Below, one piece after another: positions 22,860 through 33,995 of a stretch of DNA of 64,000 nucleotides; the first letter of the stretch is position 1; each line of letters starts with the position of its first letter. Below the pieces are notes generated by a model. It ran no database searches, was not told where the DNA came from, and saw nothing but the letters and a program-made list of their open reading frames with translations. Source of the DNA: Kuschelorhynchus macadamiae (Eukaryota; Arthropoda; Insecta; Coleoptera; Curculionidae); assembly GCA_030620095.1 (NCBI GenBank), contig JAUTXW010000133.1, forward strand, positions 927,001 through 991,000. The letters run 5' to 3'. A program made the translations under genes and the position numbers.

Positions 22860-23190
22860 CATATTAATAAGATCATGAAGAAAGGGGACTCCTGAGTTTT
22901 TGCATTGTACCGGAAGCCATTTTGTAGAAAAATGGTGTTTTTGGCAAAATGAGAAAAATCACCCTCGGAGATTCTTGCAGATCTTTGCGTTTAAGGTCCC
23001 CTGGACCTCGAAAAACCTATTCTCGCATTTCTGTCAGTCTGTCGGTCTGTCATTCTGTCTGTACGTGGCACAGCTGAAATTTATTTCCTTGTCGGATTAA
23101 ATTCAAATTTTGTTCAAAAATCAAGAGCTATATGGGGATGAAATGGATACATTTTGGAAAAATCCAATATGGAAGAACCAAATGGCGGCC
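22860..23190 (+). repeat. Copy of the GTCTGTC/GATGGCGG dispersed repeat
   Basis: The order of blocks is AAAAATCACCCTCGGAGATT, CAGATCTTTGCGTTTAAGGT, then GTCAGTCTGTCGGTCTGTC, TGGCACAGCTGAAATTTA and AAATGGCGGCC at 23181-23191. The same order recurs at 38030-39300, 57715-57860 and 60985-61820. Confidence 0.6.
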
Positions 23191-23206
23191 CCGGAAACTG
23201 TAAAGT

Positions 23207-24560
23207 GACCTCGGAATATCCGATCACAAAGCAATCATTACAAATATACATTTTCTTATATAAAGTCAAAATTTAAATATAAATCATTAACTCCTGTGTC
23301 CCATGCAGATCTGTTCACGGTCTACAATCTTGTCGATAATATAGACTTTATGTTCATAAAGTACAACATAAATGTTAACGTAAAATGGCAAATGTTTCTG
23401 GATTTAATTGCCAACTCATAAATAGCCTTTCCCTCTAAAATCATTAAAATAGATTTTAATAGAGATTTCGAAGTATCCTGGTTTAATGATACTCTAAAAC
23501 ATTTCCATGAAACCTTAAATTTTTTAAATAACATGTGCAGATTAAGACCCTAAGAGAATTCAGAAAATCCTATAGAACTAAAATTAATTAACAAACAAGA
23601 AGCTAATAACAACTCTATTAACTACAGTAAAAGTAATTCAAATGCTATTCAGCATTGACCGTCCTCAAAAAAGAAACCAAATTACTAACGGCTCTCTGAA
23701 TGCTGCTCAGTCTAATAACTTTTTTATCCAACAACTAAATCTCATATTACAAAACATGGAAGACTGCAATTTATGTTCCCCACTGTTCACCTTAATAATA
23801 TCCGAAATGCAATCAATTGTTAAAAAACTAACAACAGTCATAATGTTTTCGATATAAATGTATCAACTGCTCAGCATTTAAAAAATTTATTAATTTTAAC
23901 ATTAACCATTTAATAAAATGTTGCAAGCCAAAAAGTTTCCAGAAAAGCTAAACCTATCTAAAGTATTTCCTGTCCACAAAGGTGATTCCCCTGAACAATA
24001 CGTTTTTTTGCTCCCATTAGCTATTTAGATAAGTATTTGAGCCAATGTGCTTAAAAAAACACAGAAACGGCGGTCATGGTACTGATGACAATGATTACTG
24101 AGGAGACATTTTGTGACTTAAGCAAGGCCTTGGACTGTGTGTCCCATGAAATTCCAGCGAAGCTTGGTTATTAGTGAAGATAGTATCTATTCATTTCAAA
24201 ACTATCTTCGCAATAGCAGACAGCATGTCTATTACCATGATGATTTTTCTAAAGAGGTTACTGTGTAATCCGGATTTTGCAGGGGCCTATTATGTTCATC
24301 ATTTACATTAATGATACAGCGGGTTGCCTCCACAGGGCTGGGCCGTATTGAACGCAGATTGCATTACAATAATTAGTCGGCAGTCTCGCTTGATTTCGCT
24401 TCAAAGTGTTATGGCTCAGCTATAGCCGAAAGGACTAGACTGGATCTTTTTAATTTTTAATCAGCAAGAAACTACTAAATTTGCTTTTTCTCAGAAAAGA
24501 CTGGACGAAACACAGAATCTCGTTAGAAGAACTGAAAGATCTTCCGTCTCTCTCACCATG
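23207..24560 (+). pseudogene. Jockey/CR1-like LINE fragment (end of endonuclease plus reverse transcriptase)
   Basis: The piece opens with DLGISDHKAIITNI (end of the apurinic endonuclease domain, 23207-23250). It continues through linker text similar to VSWFNDTLKHFHETLNFLNN near 23490-23535 and NFFIQQLN near 23717-23745. Reverse transcriptase blocks follow: FPEKLNLSKVFPVHKGDSPE near 23940-23995, EETFCDLSKALDCVSHEI near 24100-24155 (first Asp), FIIYINDTAGCLHRAGP near 24295-24345 and a shortened FADD region (ADCITIISRQ) near 24353-24385. Many stops and shifts. It lies in the intron between exons 20779-20983 and 25429-26550, in the sense direction. Inactive. Confidence 0.68.
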
Positions 24561-25428
24561 GCCGGTTTTCTCTAGAAATATTATTAAGTATTACAAATTG
24601 TATATACATGCGATAGCAATATGTTTTCTACTCGACAAAAATAGAGAGATAGTTTACGCTAACGAAAGCAGCTAAGAGCCCCAATTACCTCTCTTCCATA
24701 TAATTTACTTCTCTTGCCACTATACAATAAAACAAAATAAAAATTAACGTTTTTTTTTAGATCAATGTAGCAGAAAATATTTTCTGAAGTCTTTGGTAGC
24801 TTCTCTAGCCTCCAAAGTTTAGAGACTAGAACATAAGCAATATATTAAAAAAACACACCTATTGTGCTGTACCTGAACATCGGAACATACGAGACATAAA
24901 AAACCATAAGAAACCAAGGTTTTAGCGTGGGGCCAAGGGCTCTATAGACGAAAAATTTAACAAATCATTGACATATTTAAAACTACAAAATTTTTTATAA
25001 AAATACATATTGAAGTCTACATTACACGAACTTAATACGGGTGATATTTTGGTGTGCGACGGGTATAAAAACCCCCACTGAATTTTTCCGAGTGTTCTCA
25101 TACTCAGTGTTTGAAGGACCGTTTGGAGAAAAGATTCTTGAACTAGCCTAGTGCAATGGAGGGCGAAACATTGAGTATTATATTAGCGCTCTATTCCCAA
25201 GAAAAATGATTTTTTTTTTAATTCATCGTGGTCGTAAAAACTTCTATTATGAGTTAAACTCAACAATCCCTACATTTTCTATCTTATCCTAAATTAATTA
25301 TTTTTAAATGTCAAATCCACACAATATTTAAATACAAATCTTGAGAGGGTTTATTAAATGGGTTCTTAACCGAATACAATAAAACAATGTTTATATTATT
25401 ATAATTAATTAGACTTCTTATATTTTAG
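24561..25428. other. Large intron, 3' end, with hammerhead-like repeat motif
   Basis: At 25105-25180 the plus strand reads CAGTGTTTGAAGGACC-like text, then TGCAATGGAGGGCGAAACAT. This is the plus-strand copy of the motif described at 33895-33995. The rest is AT-rich with no coding sequence seen. Confidence 0.45.
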
Positions 25429-26550
25429 AAACTCTAAATGATGTGACTAAAAGCCCACCTTCAAAAGAACAGATTGATAATGGCAAAGTTTCAGGAGAAA
25501 GTAGAATAATAGAAGTTGTGGTAAAAATCCCCAAGGATATTGATATTATTAACAAACGGCACAACGAAACCGAGAAACTTAAATCAGAAAACTCGACTGA
25601 TCCAGTGGACGAAAAAGAAATAGATGACAACGCGGAAGAAACAGAAGGCAGAAGTTCTGACATTGACAACAAACAAGAATCTGCAGAGAACGGCAAAAAG
25701 GACAGTGATGTAGAAATTATAAATCCGAACTATGACAGAACAAAGAAGCATGGAGGCAACTACAAGAGAGAAGAGGATCTTAAAACAAATATTGACGTCG
25801 CAGAAGGAGGCACCAAAGACGAAATACAAAGAAGAAGTTGGGAGAATGATAATGAAAAAGAAGCGATGTTAAGTACCAACAAAAAAAATGATGCAGACAT
25901 TCCAAAGGAAAACTATGATAAATCAAGGAATATTGAAAGAAACAACAAAAAAGTACAGGAAAAAAAGGTAGATAATGATGTGGCCGAAGACGTTACTAAA
26001 GACAAAATAGAAATAAGGAGTTTGGAAGATGACAATACGAAAGTTGCGACAGTAAATACCAACAAGGGTAATAATGTAGAAATTATAAACAAAGACTATG
26101 ATAGAACAAAGAAACATGGAGGAAATTACAGAAAAGAAGACGAAGAAAAGATAGATAGTGATGTTGCCGAAGATGCTTTTAATGACAAAATTGAAAGTAG
26201 GGATTGGGAAAACGATAATGAAAAAGATGAGTCAATAAAAAACACAAAAATAAAAAATGTAGAAATTATAAATCAAAACCTTGATAGAACAAAAAAACAC
26301 GGCGGTAATTATAGAAGAGAACATAAAAAAGAGGTGGACTCTGAAGCGGCAGAAGATGGTACTAAAGATAAAATATTAAGTTGGACTTGGGAAAATGATA
26401 ACGAACAAGATGGTACTGTAAACACTAACAAAAATAACAATATAGAAATTATTAATAAAAAATATGATAAAGCGAAGAAACATGGAGGTAATTACAGAAG
26501 AGAACAAGAAGAAATAGATAGTGATGTTGCAGAAGATACAGCTGGAAAAG
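25429..26550 (+). CDS. Main repeat exon of KKHGGNY-repeat gene (d)
   Basis: The acceptor TATTTTAG ends at 25428 and the donor GTATTT starts at 26551; both borders are phase 1. The 374 codons form an acidic, hydrophilic, probably disordered chain built from a ~61-residue repeat. A diverged copy starts with DIDIINKRHNETEK near 25534. Full copies start near 25707 (DVEIINPNYDRTKKHGGNYK), 25895 (degenerate), 26073 (NVEIINKDYDRTKKHGGNYR), 26256 (NVEIINQNLDRTKKHGGNYR) and 26439 (NIEIINKKYDKAKKHGGNYR). Each unit continues RE-EE-IDSDVAEDxxxDKI and then WENDNEK before the next unit. There are no Cys, membrane spans or known folds. The frame is perfect over 1.1 kb, so it is under selection or very young. 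Function not recognised. Confidence 0.85.
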
Positions 26551-27630
26551 GTATTTAAAGTTTAAACCAATTACTTGTTATTTACCTGCCAATATTCTTT
26601 TTCTTGAGTTCATTTGATTTGTTTTTTATAATAAATATTTTACTTGTTTTATTAACAGTCCAATATTAGTATTATGCTGAACTTTGAATAATTTGAGTCA
26701 TTAATCTTTTTTTAGTGCATTTTTTGTTCTAAAAACTATAAACATTTATTTCTTTATTATATATCAAGAAATGAAGAATGACACCACGACACCTAGGTTT
26801 CATTGGGATTCTAGGTAATCGCGAATATCTTAACCTAGGTTATCTACCAGTATATACCTAAAAGAAGATGATAGTGCCCAAGGATGTCGTTTTAGAAAAG
26901 ATGCTTGATTGATGAAACCGTAGGATAAACCACATGACTCTCACCTTCTTAGTCACATCCTTTACTAAATGGTTTAATTCCTAGCTTTGTACTATGTATT
27001 CTGAAATTAAGGGAGATACCTAGGCCTCAATGAGTCTTTTGTTCCGGAAATGTATTTATATTTTGACACCTAATTAAAGCTTTAACTATAGGAAATACAA
27101 ATAAAAACTCTTTACATAAATATTTTTAAATTTAAAAATTCATTAAAAAGCTATAAAACATACATAACCTATATTTTTTTAAATGTAACATCCTGGACAT
27201 TTTTATCTCTTTAATGGGTCTCGTCTTAACGGTTATAAATATGCCAGAAAATTGACAAAAATAGTGTTCCCTACTTCCTTTACATTTATTTATTAGAAGA
27301 GAATATTCCCTCATTATCTATCTAAAGCAATCCGTCTTATGGAAGGGTTTTTGTCAGTTTTCTATCGGAATTCCGGTTATATACTTTATATTGGATGTTG
27401 GCTGATAGGTCACTGCCATCTCCTGGAGTATATTACGAAGTTCCTAACAAATCTGAATATATTTACTGAAAACACAAATCTGTTGCTCTTGATCCTGTAA
27501 TGTTTTTTGACCAGCTCATCAAATATCACGGGTCCTGATGCCATTATTAACAAGCTTACTTTAATTTACTTAATCTATCTGAACTTTAAAATCTCATTTT
27601 CCGAAATAAATTTTTAAACTAAATACACAT
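26551..27630. other. Intron, 5' part, no gene seen
   Basis: AT-rich. The end (about 27440-27600) may belong to the LINE fragment that follows, but no clear motif is left. Confidence 0.45.
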
Positions 27631-28027
27631 AAAGGACCAGGAGGATGGAATACTTCTTGGTCTCCTTAAGAGCTGTAGTTTTGTCCTGACTAAACCATTG
27701 TTTATCATTCTTATTGAATCAAACTTTCAGAAGACTAGCTTTGTTACACTATTTTTTACATAATTTTTGGTATTCCCGGATTCTTTGAGACCTTTATTAC
27801 CACGTACGCTGTTTACTATTATATTTATCTGCAATATGTGTCGAATACCTTGGAGAATGAGTTTGAGGTTCATGGGGTTTATATCAACTTCCCCAAGATA
27901 TTCAACAAATTCAACACTAGTTATTAGTTAGCTTGAAACCTGTGGCTTATCTGGTCCTCTATTGAGATGGATCGAGAGCCATTTGGCATAATGTTTCAAA
28001 TTGTTCCTGCCATTCTCTTCAAAACAA
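27631..28027 (+). pseudogene. Jockey-like reverse transcriptase fragment in intron
   Basis: Opens with KGPGGWN, a form of the KGPGPDGIP block. Near 27850-27920 it reads LENEFEVHGVYINFPKIFNK, which matches the block with the first catalytic Asp (VDAVYTDFSKAFDKVNH; here the Asp is Asn). Then comes text equal to LKTCGLSGPLLRWIESHLA in another frame near 27935-27985. Broken by stops and shifts. It is in the sense direction inside the repeat gene. Confidence 0.55.
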
Positions 28028-28149
28028 GTGTAGATATATACACTTTTAATGAGAAACTGATATTTTTATAACATTTTCCGCTTACGTTTAAATTATCATG
28101 CAGCTTTGTGTCTCCAACAATTCATTTAATTAGTTATTTTAATTTATAG

Positions 28150-28722
28150 AGAGAAACAAGAACCTGAATGTAGACATAATTAACAAAGCGTTCGACAAAT
28201 CCAAAAAGCATGGAGGCAATTATAAATCTGAAGAAGACGCCGTGATCGATGAACTACTTGAAGGAGAAGAGACTGTAGAAGGGAGCGAAAATTATTTTAC
28301 ACCAAAAAAGGCTGCTTCTAAAATAATAAATGTAACTAAAAACTCTAGAAAACAGAACAGTCAATTGCCGAATTACCCTAAAAGACGAATAAGTTTAACT
28401 ACAACCGAAAGTTCTAAAGAAATTCCTAGATTAGCTGATATAGCCCCTAAACCCGATCATTTCTATTCTGACCCTCATCTTCCAGAACAAGTAAATGACT
28501 TGGGGTCAGAAATACCTCCAATGCATTTAGCGTCCGAAGAAATAGCAGAATTGGTAGATGCAGGAGATTTTGCTGAAGAGGAAGCAAAGGTTCGAAGGAA
28601 AGGATCAACTTTTAGAAGAAGAAAATATGACAAAGAAGAGGATATACATATCGGTAATAGTGATGAATCTGGAGAAGATAAAACTGTCACTACCAAGAAA
28701 CCAGTATTTATAAAAGATCCTG
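28150..28722 (+). CDS. Exon of KKHGGNY-repeat gene (e)
   Basis: The acceptor TTAATTTATAG ends at 28149 and the donor GTAAAAGG starts at 28723; both borders are phase 1. The 191 codons start with the last repeat half (NLNVDIINKAFDKSKKHGGN). They go on with a different charged segment: IDELLEGEETVEGSENYFTP, basic PNYPKRRISLTTTE, PKPDHFYSDPHLPEQVND, EIAELVDAGDFAEEEAKVRR, DIHIGNSDESGEDKTVTT. If the donor is not used, the frame ends 11 codons later at 28752-28754. A possible last exon starts after the AG near 28864 (VDKIK then stop). The end of the gene is therefore unsettled. Confidence 0.75.
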
Positions 28723-28983
28723 GTAAAAGGTTGTATTTTTATGTTACTGTGTAGAAGTCGGTAGTTTTTTTTTGTAAATATGTGATGTAGGTATAATTAA
28801 ATTTTTATTGTTAACCATACTTGTTTTATTTGTAACTAGCTGTAATCTTCCCACATATAATTTGCAGTGGATAAAATAAAGTAATGCGTGGCATTAACAA
28901 ATTCCTGAATAAGTTAAAGCTATTCAAAATAGTGGTTCTTTATAAACTAAATTTTTAGCCTGCCCTGTTGGTACCAAAATATA
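28723..28983. other. Downstream flank of the last firm exon
   Basis: Contains a possible terminal mini-exon after TTTGCAG (about 28865) with AATAAA-like text next to it. The alternative is plain intron. Confidence 0.3.
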
Positions 28984-30094
28984 CAGGGTGTTCCTAAATA
29001 ATTGCCCGAAATTTTAGGGGCGTATAGTATTATAAAAAAAAACCAATTCTATGATGAAAGGTCCTGCAATGCTTCGTTTTCAAGATACCGGTTTTCCAAG
29101 TTTTCATATTTTTTATTTATTTTTACACACTGTGAACATTTCTAGATATAATTTATTTAAATTTAGCACACGATATACGGTGATCGATGTCTACGAAGCA
29201 GGTATAATAAATTTTCGAAAATCTACAGGGTGCTACTTTTTTCTGGGTCGTGACCTTATTCACCTCCCGACATTTTTACTACAACGTCACTGGCTCTTTC
29301 CAATTAGAAAAGCAGACTCTTTTCTGTTCTATAACTTTTTGGTATATCAGATTAATCCCATATTTTGAACCGTTTAGACCTTAGTAAGGAAAATGCTAAG
29401 GCTCTGCACATTTAAAATGTTATGATATTTTTTCTGTTTTTTTTTAATGCAAAAAATGGAGAATGTAGTTTTTTGGTTCATTTTAGGAGTAAAAAGTTCA
29501 TATAAATATGTATACGAAAGACCTTAGTTTTTGCGATACAGGTTGTTAAAATCAAAAAAACTAAAATAAAATGTAAGCTTGAACACCATGTTCCTCAAAA
29601 ACTAAGACGTTTCGAACACATGTTTATCTGAACTTTTATCCTAAAATGAATGAAAAAATTACATCTTGCATTTTTAGCAATCAATACAAAAAGCCTTAGC
29701 ATTTTGCTATCTAAGGTCTAAACCGTTCAAAACATCGGATTATAATAAAATACCAGAAAACTAGAGAACAGAACGGGGAGTCTGATTTTCCAAGTGGAAA
29801 CAGCCAGTGACTTAGCAATAAGAAGTTCGGAGGTGGGGAAGGGGGGTTAATAGGATTACAACCCGGAAAAAAGTAACACTCTGTAGATTTTTCGAAATCT
29901 TATTATGCCCCTTTCGTAGATATTGGTCACCGTATACCCCGGGCCAAATTTAAATAAATTAACTCTAGAAATATTCACGATGTCTAAAAAAACTAATTAA
30001 GCATTTCCGTTCCTATGTTAACAGAACTTTTTTTATTTTTTATATAATACTATACGACCTTGAAAATTTCAGGCACTTATTTAGTGACACACTG
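28984..30094. mobile_element. 1.1-kb fold-back (palindromic) element with TA ends
   Basis: The ends CAGGGTGTTCCTAAATAA (28984) and, inverted, CAGTGTGTCACTAAATAA (from 30094) have TA outside (28982-28983, 30095-30096). The two halves are inverted copies nearly to the centre (about 29540). The left GGGGCGTATAGTATTATA, GATATACGGTGA, CTACAGGGTGCTAC and CCGTTTAGACCTTAG blocks all recur inverted on the right in mirror order. There is no transposase. It looks like a non-autonomous mariner-type fold-back element. Confidence 0.78.
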
Positions 30095-30571
30095 TAGAAT
30101 TTTGTTTTCAGTAGCTCTAAAATAATTTATGTAAAACTGACTGTATATAAAAGAATAAGTCAAACATTAGAACGAATTTGTCCTTGAAACTGTTTATCGT
30201 TAAAGCATTTCAAATGGATAAATAAAATAGCAGAAAATTCATTTGAGAGAGAAGATATAAGAACAAGTTCATATACAAAATAAAACAAATTGAGAGGTAA
30301 AACATTTTCAAAATGATGTTTCTTTATTACCACGTTGAACTCGAAAGTGATATAATAAGAAAAATCATGACTCAAAAGCGATATATTTTTAGACAGAAGT
30401 TTTAACTTCCGTCAAAAGTTAACATCTTAGTACTGAACTTTTTTAAAAATAGAAGGCAACGATTTGTTAAATTACCCAATGATAGCTTCTTAGTCATGTT
30501 TCACTTTGAAAAAATACGGTATTAGTGAAAAATGATTTTTAGAAATCAACTTCAACCAAGAAGGCAGTGTA

Positions 30572-32619
30572 CAGCGTGTCTTTTTTAGTTGATATTATAG
30601 GGTATAGGCTGAACGGTAAGAGATAGAAAAAAAACTAAGATAGGTGTCCCGTTCTCTTCTTTAATGTTTAGTTTAATGGCGCGGTCAGATCTACGCTAAC
30701 TGGATTGGTTTAGAAAATGCAGGGTGATTCTCAAAATCTCCCGTTTCTTATTATCTTTTATTACTCGGTTATTTTTGAAGATAAAAAAATCTTTAAATAC
30801 AAAAGTTTTATGATTTTTTACATAGAATCCAGCAGCGTACTTAAAAAAATATAGATGTAATAATTTTTAAGATATTATCAAAAGTAGCATTTTCTCAAAT
30901 GGGACACCCTATATCTAAGTATCTAGAAAAATTGCATTTATTCTTGCGATTCCAACAATATATAATACCTAATATTTTTCTTTGTCCTACATAGCCAAAA
31001 TACCAAAAAAACATTTTTTTTTAGTTGGCCATGGACTCAATTATTTAAGCGTGTTTTTGTTTGTTTACATGTCATAAAATTAAATAACAAATTAGTATTG
31101 ATTGTCGGTTACCAAGCATATTAAAACATTGATAAACCAAAACATTTACAAAAAACAACAAAAAATTATAATAGCCAGTCAACAATTATTTTGAATGCTA
31201 AACGATCATAAAAGGTGCTAAAATTGTCTTCCATTCTGCTCGATGCATTTTTGGACTCGGCTTGCAACTGAACGAGTTGCGTTACAAATATGAATATTCG
31301 GCACTCTTCCAATGCAATTAATAAAAGTTGCTCTAAGTTCCTCTAAATTATTACTTCAGGTTTTATATACTTCATTCTTGATAAATCCCCAAAAATAAAA
31401 ATCTAGTAGCGTTAGGTCGGGGGATCGCGGAGGCCCTTTGTTTAATCCATATGTACCAAGCCAATTTTCGCCAAAATTGACATTTAATAAGTGCCTTGCC
31501 ATATGGCTGGGGTACCGCCTTGTTGTAGATAAACATTATTTCTTGCAGCTAATAACATGTTATCCAACTCGTTTATTACACATTCTTCCAAAATTTGGAT
31601 GTATCCTTAAGCATTCAAATTTTCATTATAAATCCTGTAGTTAAGGACTCTATTTTTTATATAGTGCCACCCACACATTGAACCCAAAGCGTCCTTGTTG
31701 TAACCTAGCGGCGGTCTGATGAGGATTTATGTTTGACCAACATCGGTTGTTATGTCGATTAAAAATTCCTTCGCTAGATATAAAAGATTCGTCAGTCCAT
31801 ATTACATTTTGACAAAAATTGGGATTCCAGATAATCTGTTGCAAATACCAATGACAAAATTCTACACGTCGTTCTTCAACTCCAGAATATAAGTTATGAA
31901 CTTTCTTTATTTTATACGATTTATACTCATGCTTTTTTAACATTTTTAGAACTTTAGCTTTATTTATGCCAATGTCTTTGTCAATATTACGGCTAGATAC
32001 TGTCGGATCAGCAGCAAAATAGGCTAATATATTTATTTCATTCTAAAGCTGCGTTTTTATTCTTATTACTTTGAATATAACACTAAAACATGTTTTACTT
32101 TTCGTAGTTTTGAAAAATTTTAAGTTTGGACACGTTTTTTAAAAAATATAATCGAAAACGGAATTTGACAATCAATACTTATTTGTTACTTAATTTTATG
32201 GCATGTAAACAAACAAAAACCAACGCCTAAAAAAATGGCCAACTAAAAATAAATGTTTTTTGGTATTTTGGTTAATTAGGATAAAGCAAAATATTAAGTA
32301 TTATATATTGTTGCAATCGCAAAAAAAATGCAATTTTTCTAGATACTTGGATATAGGGCGTCCCATTTAAGAAAATGCTACTTTTGATAATATCTCAAAA
32401 ATTAAAACATCTATATTTTTTAAGTATGCCGCTGGATTCTATGTAAAAAGTCATAAAACTTTTTTTGTGTCCCCATAAATAACCGAGTAATAAAAGATAA
32501 TAAGAAACGGGAGATTTTGAGAATCGCCCTGTATTTTCTAAACCAATCCGGACCGCGCCTTTAAACTAAACGCTAAAAAAGAGAACAGCCTATACCCCAT
32601 AATATTAGCAACCAACCTG
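30572..32619 (-). mobile_element. Mariner-type element with ~500-bp inverted repeats
   Basis: The ends CAGCGTGTC (30572) and CCAACCTG (to 32619) lie inside TA dinucleotides (30570-30571, 32620-32621). The arms from about 30590-31120 and 32140-32605 match strongly: GGGTATAGGCTG, GAAACGGGAGATTTTGAGAA read inverted, GGTATTTTGG, ATGTAAACAAACAAA. The central region carries a broken transposase on the minus strand. Confidence 0.8.
31205..32060 (-). pseudogene. Mariner transposase remnant (DD41D-like)
   Basis: An open block at 31943-31650 reads HNLYSGVEERRVEFCHWYLQ, NVIWTDESFISSEGIFNRHN (TDES, first Asp) and GRFGFNVWVALYKK. Further along, near 31430-31370, the minus strand reads GPPRSPDLTLLDFYFWGFIK (the last catalytic region). 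It ends with SRVQKCIEQNGRQF near 31250-31210. The region with the second Asp, about 31640-31440, is decayed and holds stops. Inactive. Confidence 0.7.
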
Positions 32620-32621
32620 TA

Positions 32622-33890
32622 CATTAAGATAAAACTGGAATAGAAACAACTATTTCACATTTAATATTTCCCAGATTCGCTCAGCAATGCCAGTTTTGGC
32701 AACTTTGTAAAAAAACAGTCAATTTTGACAAATAAGAAATACAACGGGGTCATTTTTAACCATATTAATTTTGTTGTGGAAACACAATTTCTATAGATAA
32801 AACACATTCGTTTCCGATTTCCATTAAAGGAATATCCTCAGGCAACTCCAACTAATTAATCCTATATGAACAATTTTTTTTTAGATTTATTATGTATAGG
32901 GTATGTTTTATTAAGTTTATAATTCAAGGTGAACAAACTCTCGACTAACACGACCATGAATAGTTTATACTCGTAAAAGAGGTCAACTTTTATAGCGTTA
33001 AAAGTTTGCCTGGAGGCTTTCTAACTTGAACAAAAATAAAGCTCAAGGGAACGATGTCCTGGAGTTTAGAGAAACAGAGACTGAAAAGGTTTCTCGTCCC
33101 TTAGGGGGGGTCTCTGCTTGTGCGACAAACAGCAATTCAAATTAAATTGCGAATATGGTTTTGTAGGCCAGAAGATGTTTGAATTGCTACTAAAATTATG
33201 ATTTGAATATTCTAGCAAAGAAATGTATTACTAGCAAATATAACAGAGTTGGTCAAAAAGTATAGAAACGTAAAAGTTAAAGTTCTTTTGATCGCATATA
33301 CAAATCTACCAAATAAGGAAATATAAGTAACTCTCTCTAAAATTTTGGCAAGTTTTAGATTGCGGAAAATGTTGACAGACACTGCAGCACATTCATACAT
33401 ATATTGAAAGATACTGCAGTATATTAATAAAAATAGAGAAAATCTGGACTCTATTAGTGTTAAGACTGGACGAAAAAAACAATTTCATTGATATCTGAAC
33501 AAGTCATTTTAGGCTAATACTACTGAATAATAAATTAAAAAAAAAACATATAAAAAATTTAAAAGAAAACAATATGCGATATAATACAATAAACATTTGT
33601 TACCGTCAATAATTACAATAACAATTACAGTGATTCGTACATGGACACAAATATTGAGGTAAAACGAACTATACCGCAACTATAACAGCATTTTATTTTA
33701 TTGTTTTCTATCGAAAGTAATCATATAAAGCAATCAAGCAGCAAAGAAAAGTAAAAATAAAAAAAAATATAAACAATGAAGATTAAAGTTAAAATAGGGT
33801 ACAATATTATGGCATATTAATTGAAGCATTAGACGTTCCTAGGCGTCGTCAAATGATTCCATGAAAGGATAAAAACATAGAATTCATGGT
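32622..33890. other. AT-rich DNA, no gene seen
   Basis: No coding or repeat signal recognised on either strand. Confidence 0.5.
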
Positions 33891-33894
33891 TCTT

Positions 33895-33995
33895 GGGATT
33901 AGACCGTGTCAAGTGGAATTACTATCCGATGTTTCGCCTTCGATTGCACGAGGCATCTTCAGGGATCTTTCCTCCACGGGATCTGAACACTGAAA
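33895..33995 (-). ncRNA. Hammerhead-like motif in a dispersed repeat (minus strand)
   Basis: The minus strand reads CCCTGAAGATGCCTCGTGCA, then ATCGAAGGCGAAACATCGGA. CTGAAGA and GAAAC flank a short GCCT/AGGC stem, as in the core of type I hammerhead ribozymes known from Penelope-like elements. One extra base (U) lies before the stem. Cleavage cannot be judged from this. Related copies are at 25105-25180 (plus) and 21640-21700 (minus, cut short). Confidence 0.35.

Larger units (their letters stand above)
25707..28245 (+). repeat. ~183-bp (61-codon) coding repeat array split by an intron
   Basis: Unit starts are spaced about 62, 60, 61 and 61 codons apart inside the exon 25429-26550. A last half unit continues in the next exon (NVDIINKAFDKSKKHGGNYK near 28170-28230). 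The KKHGGNY core is kept in five of six units; the unit near 25895 has lost it. Units differ at many silent and replacement sites, so this is not a recent expansion. Confidence 0.8.

Noticed and set aside
22900..23100. 66-codon frame with Cys/His
   Set aside because: It lies in the dispersed GTCTGTC repeat, and other copies of the repeat do not keep the frame.
25584..26117. Minus-strand hydrophobic frames resembling membrane proteins
   Set aside because: They are antisense shadows of the Lys/Glu-rich repeat exon.
28475..28696. Ser-rich minus-strand frame
   Set aside because: Antisense of the exon at 28150-28722.
29051..29368. 105-codon frame in the fold-back element
   Set aside because: It lies in one arm of a palindromic non-coding element; the mirrored arm does not keep a matching frame.
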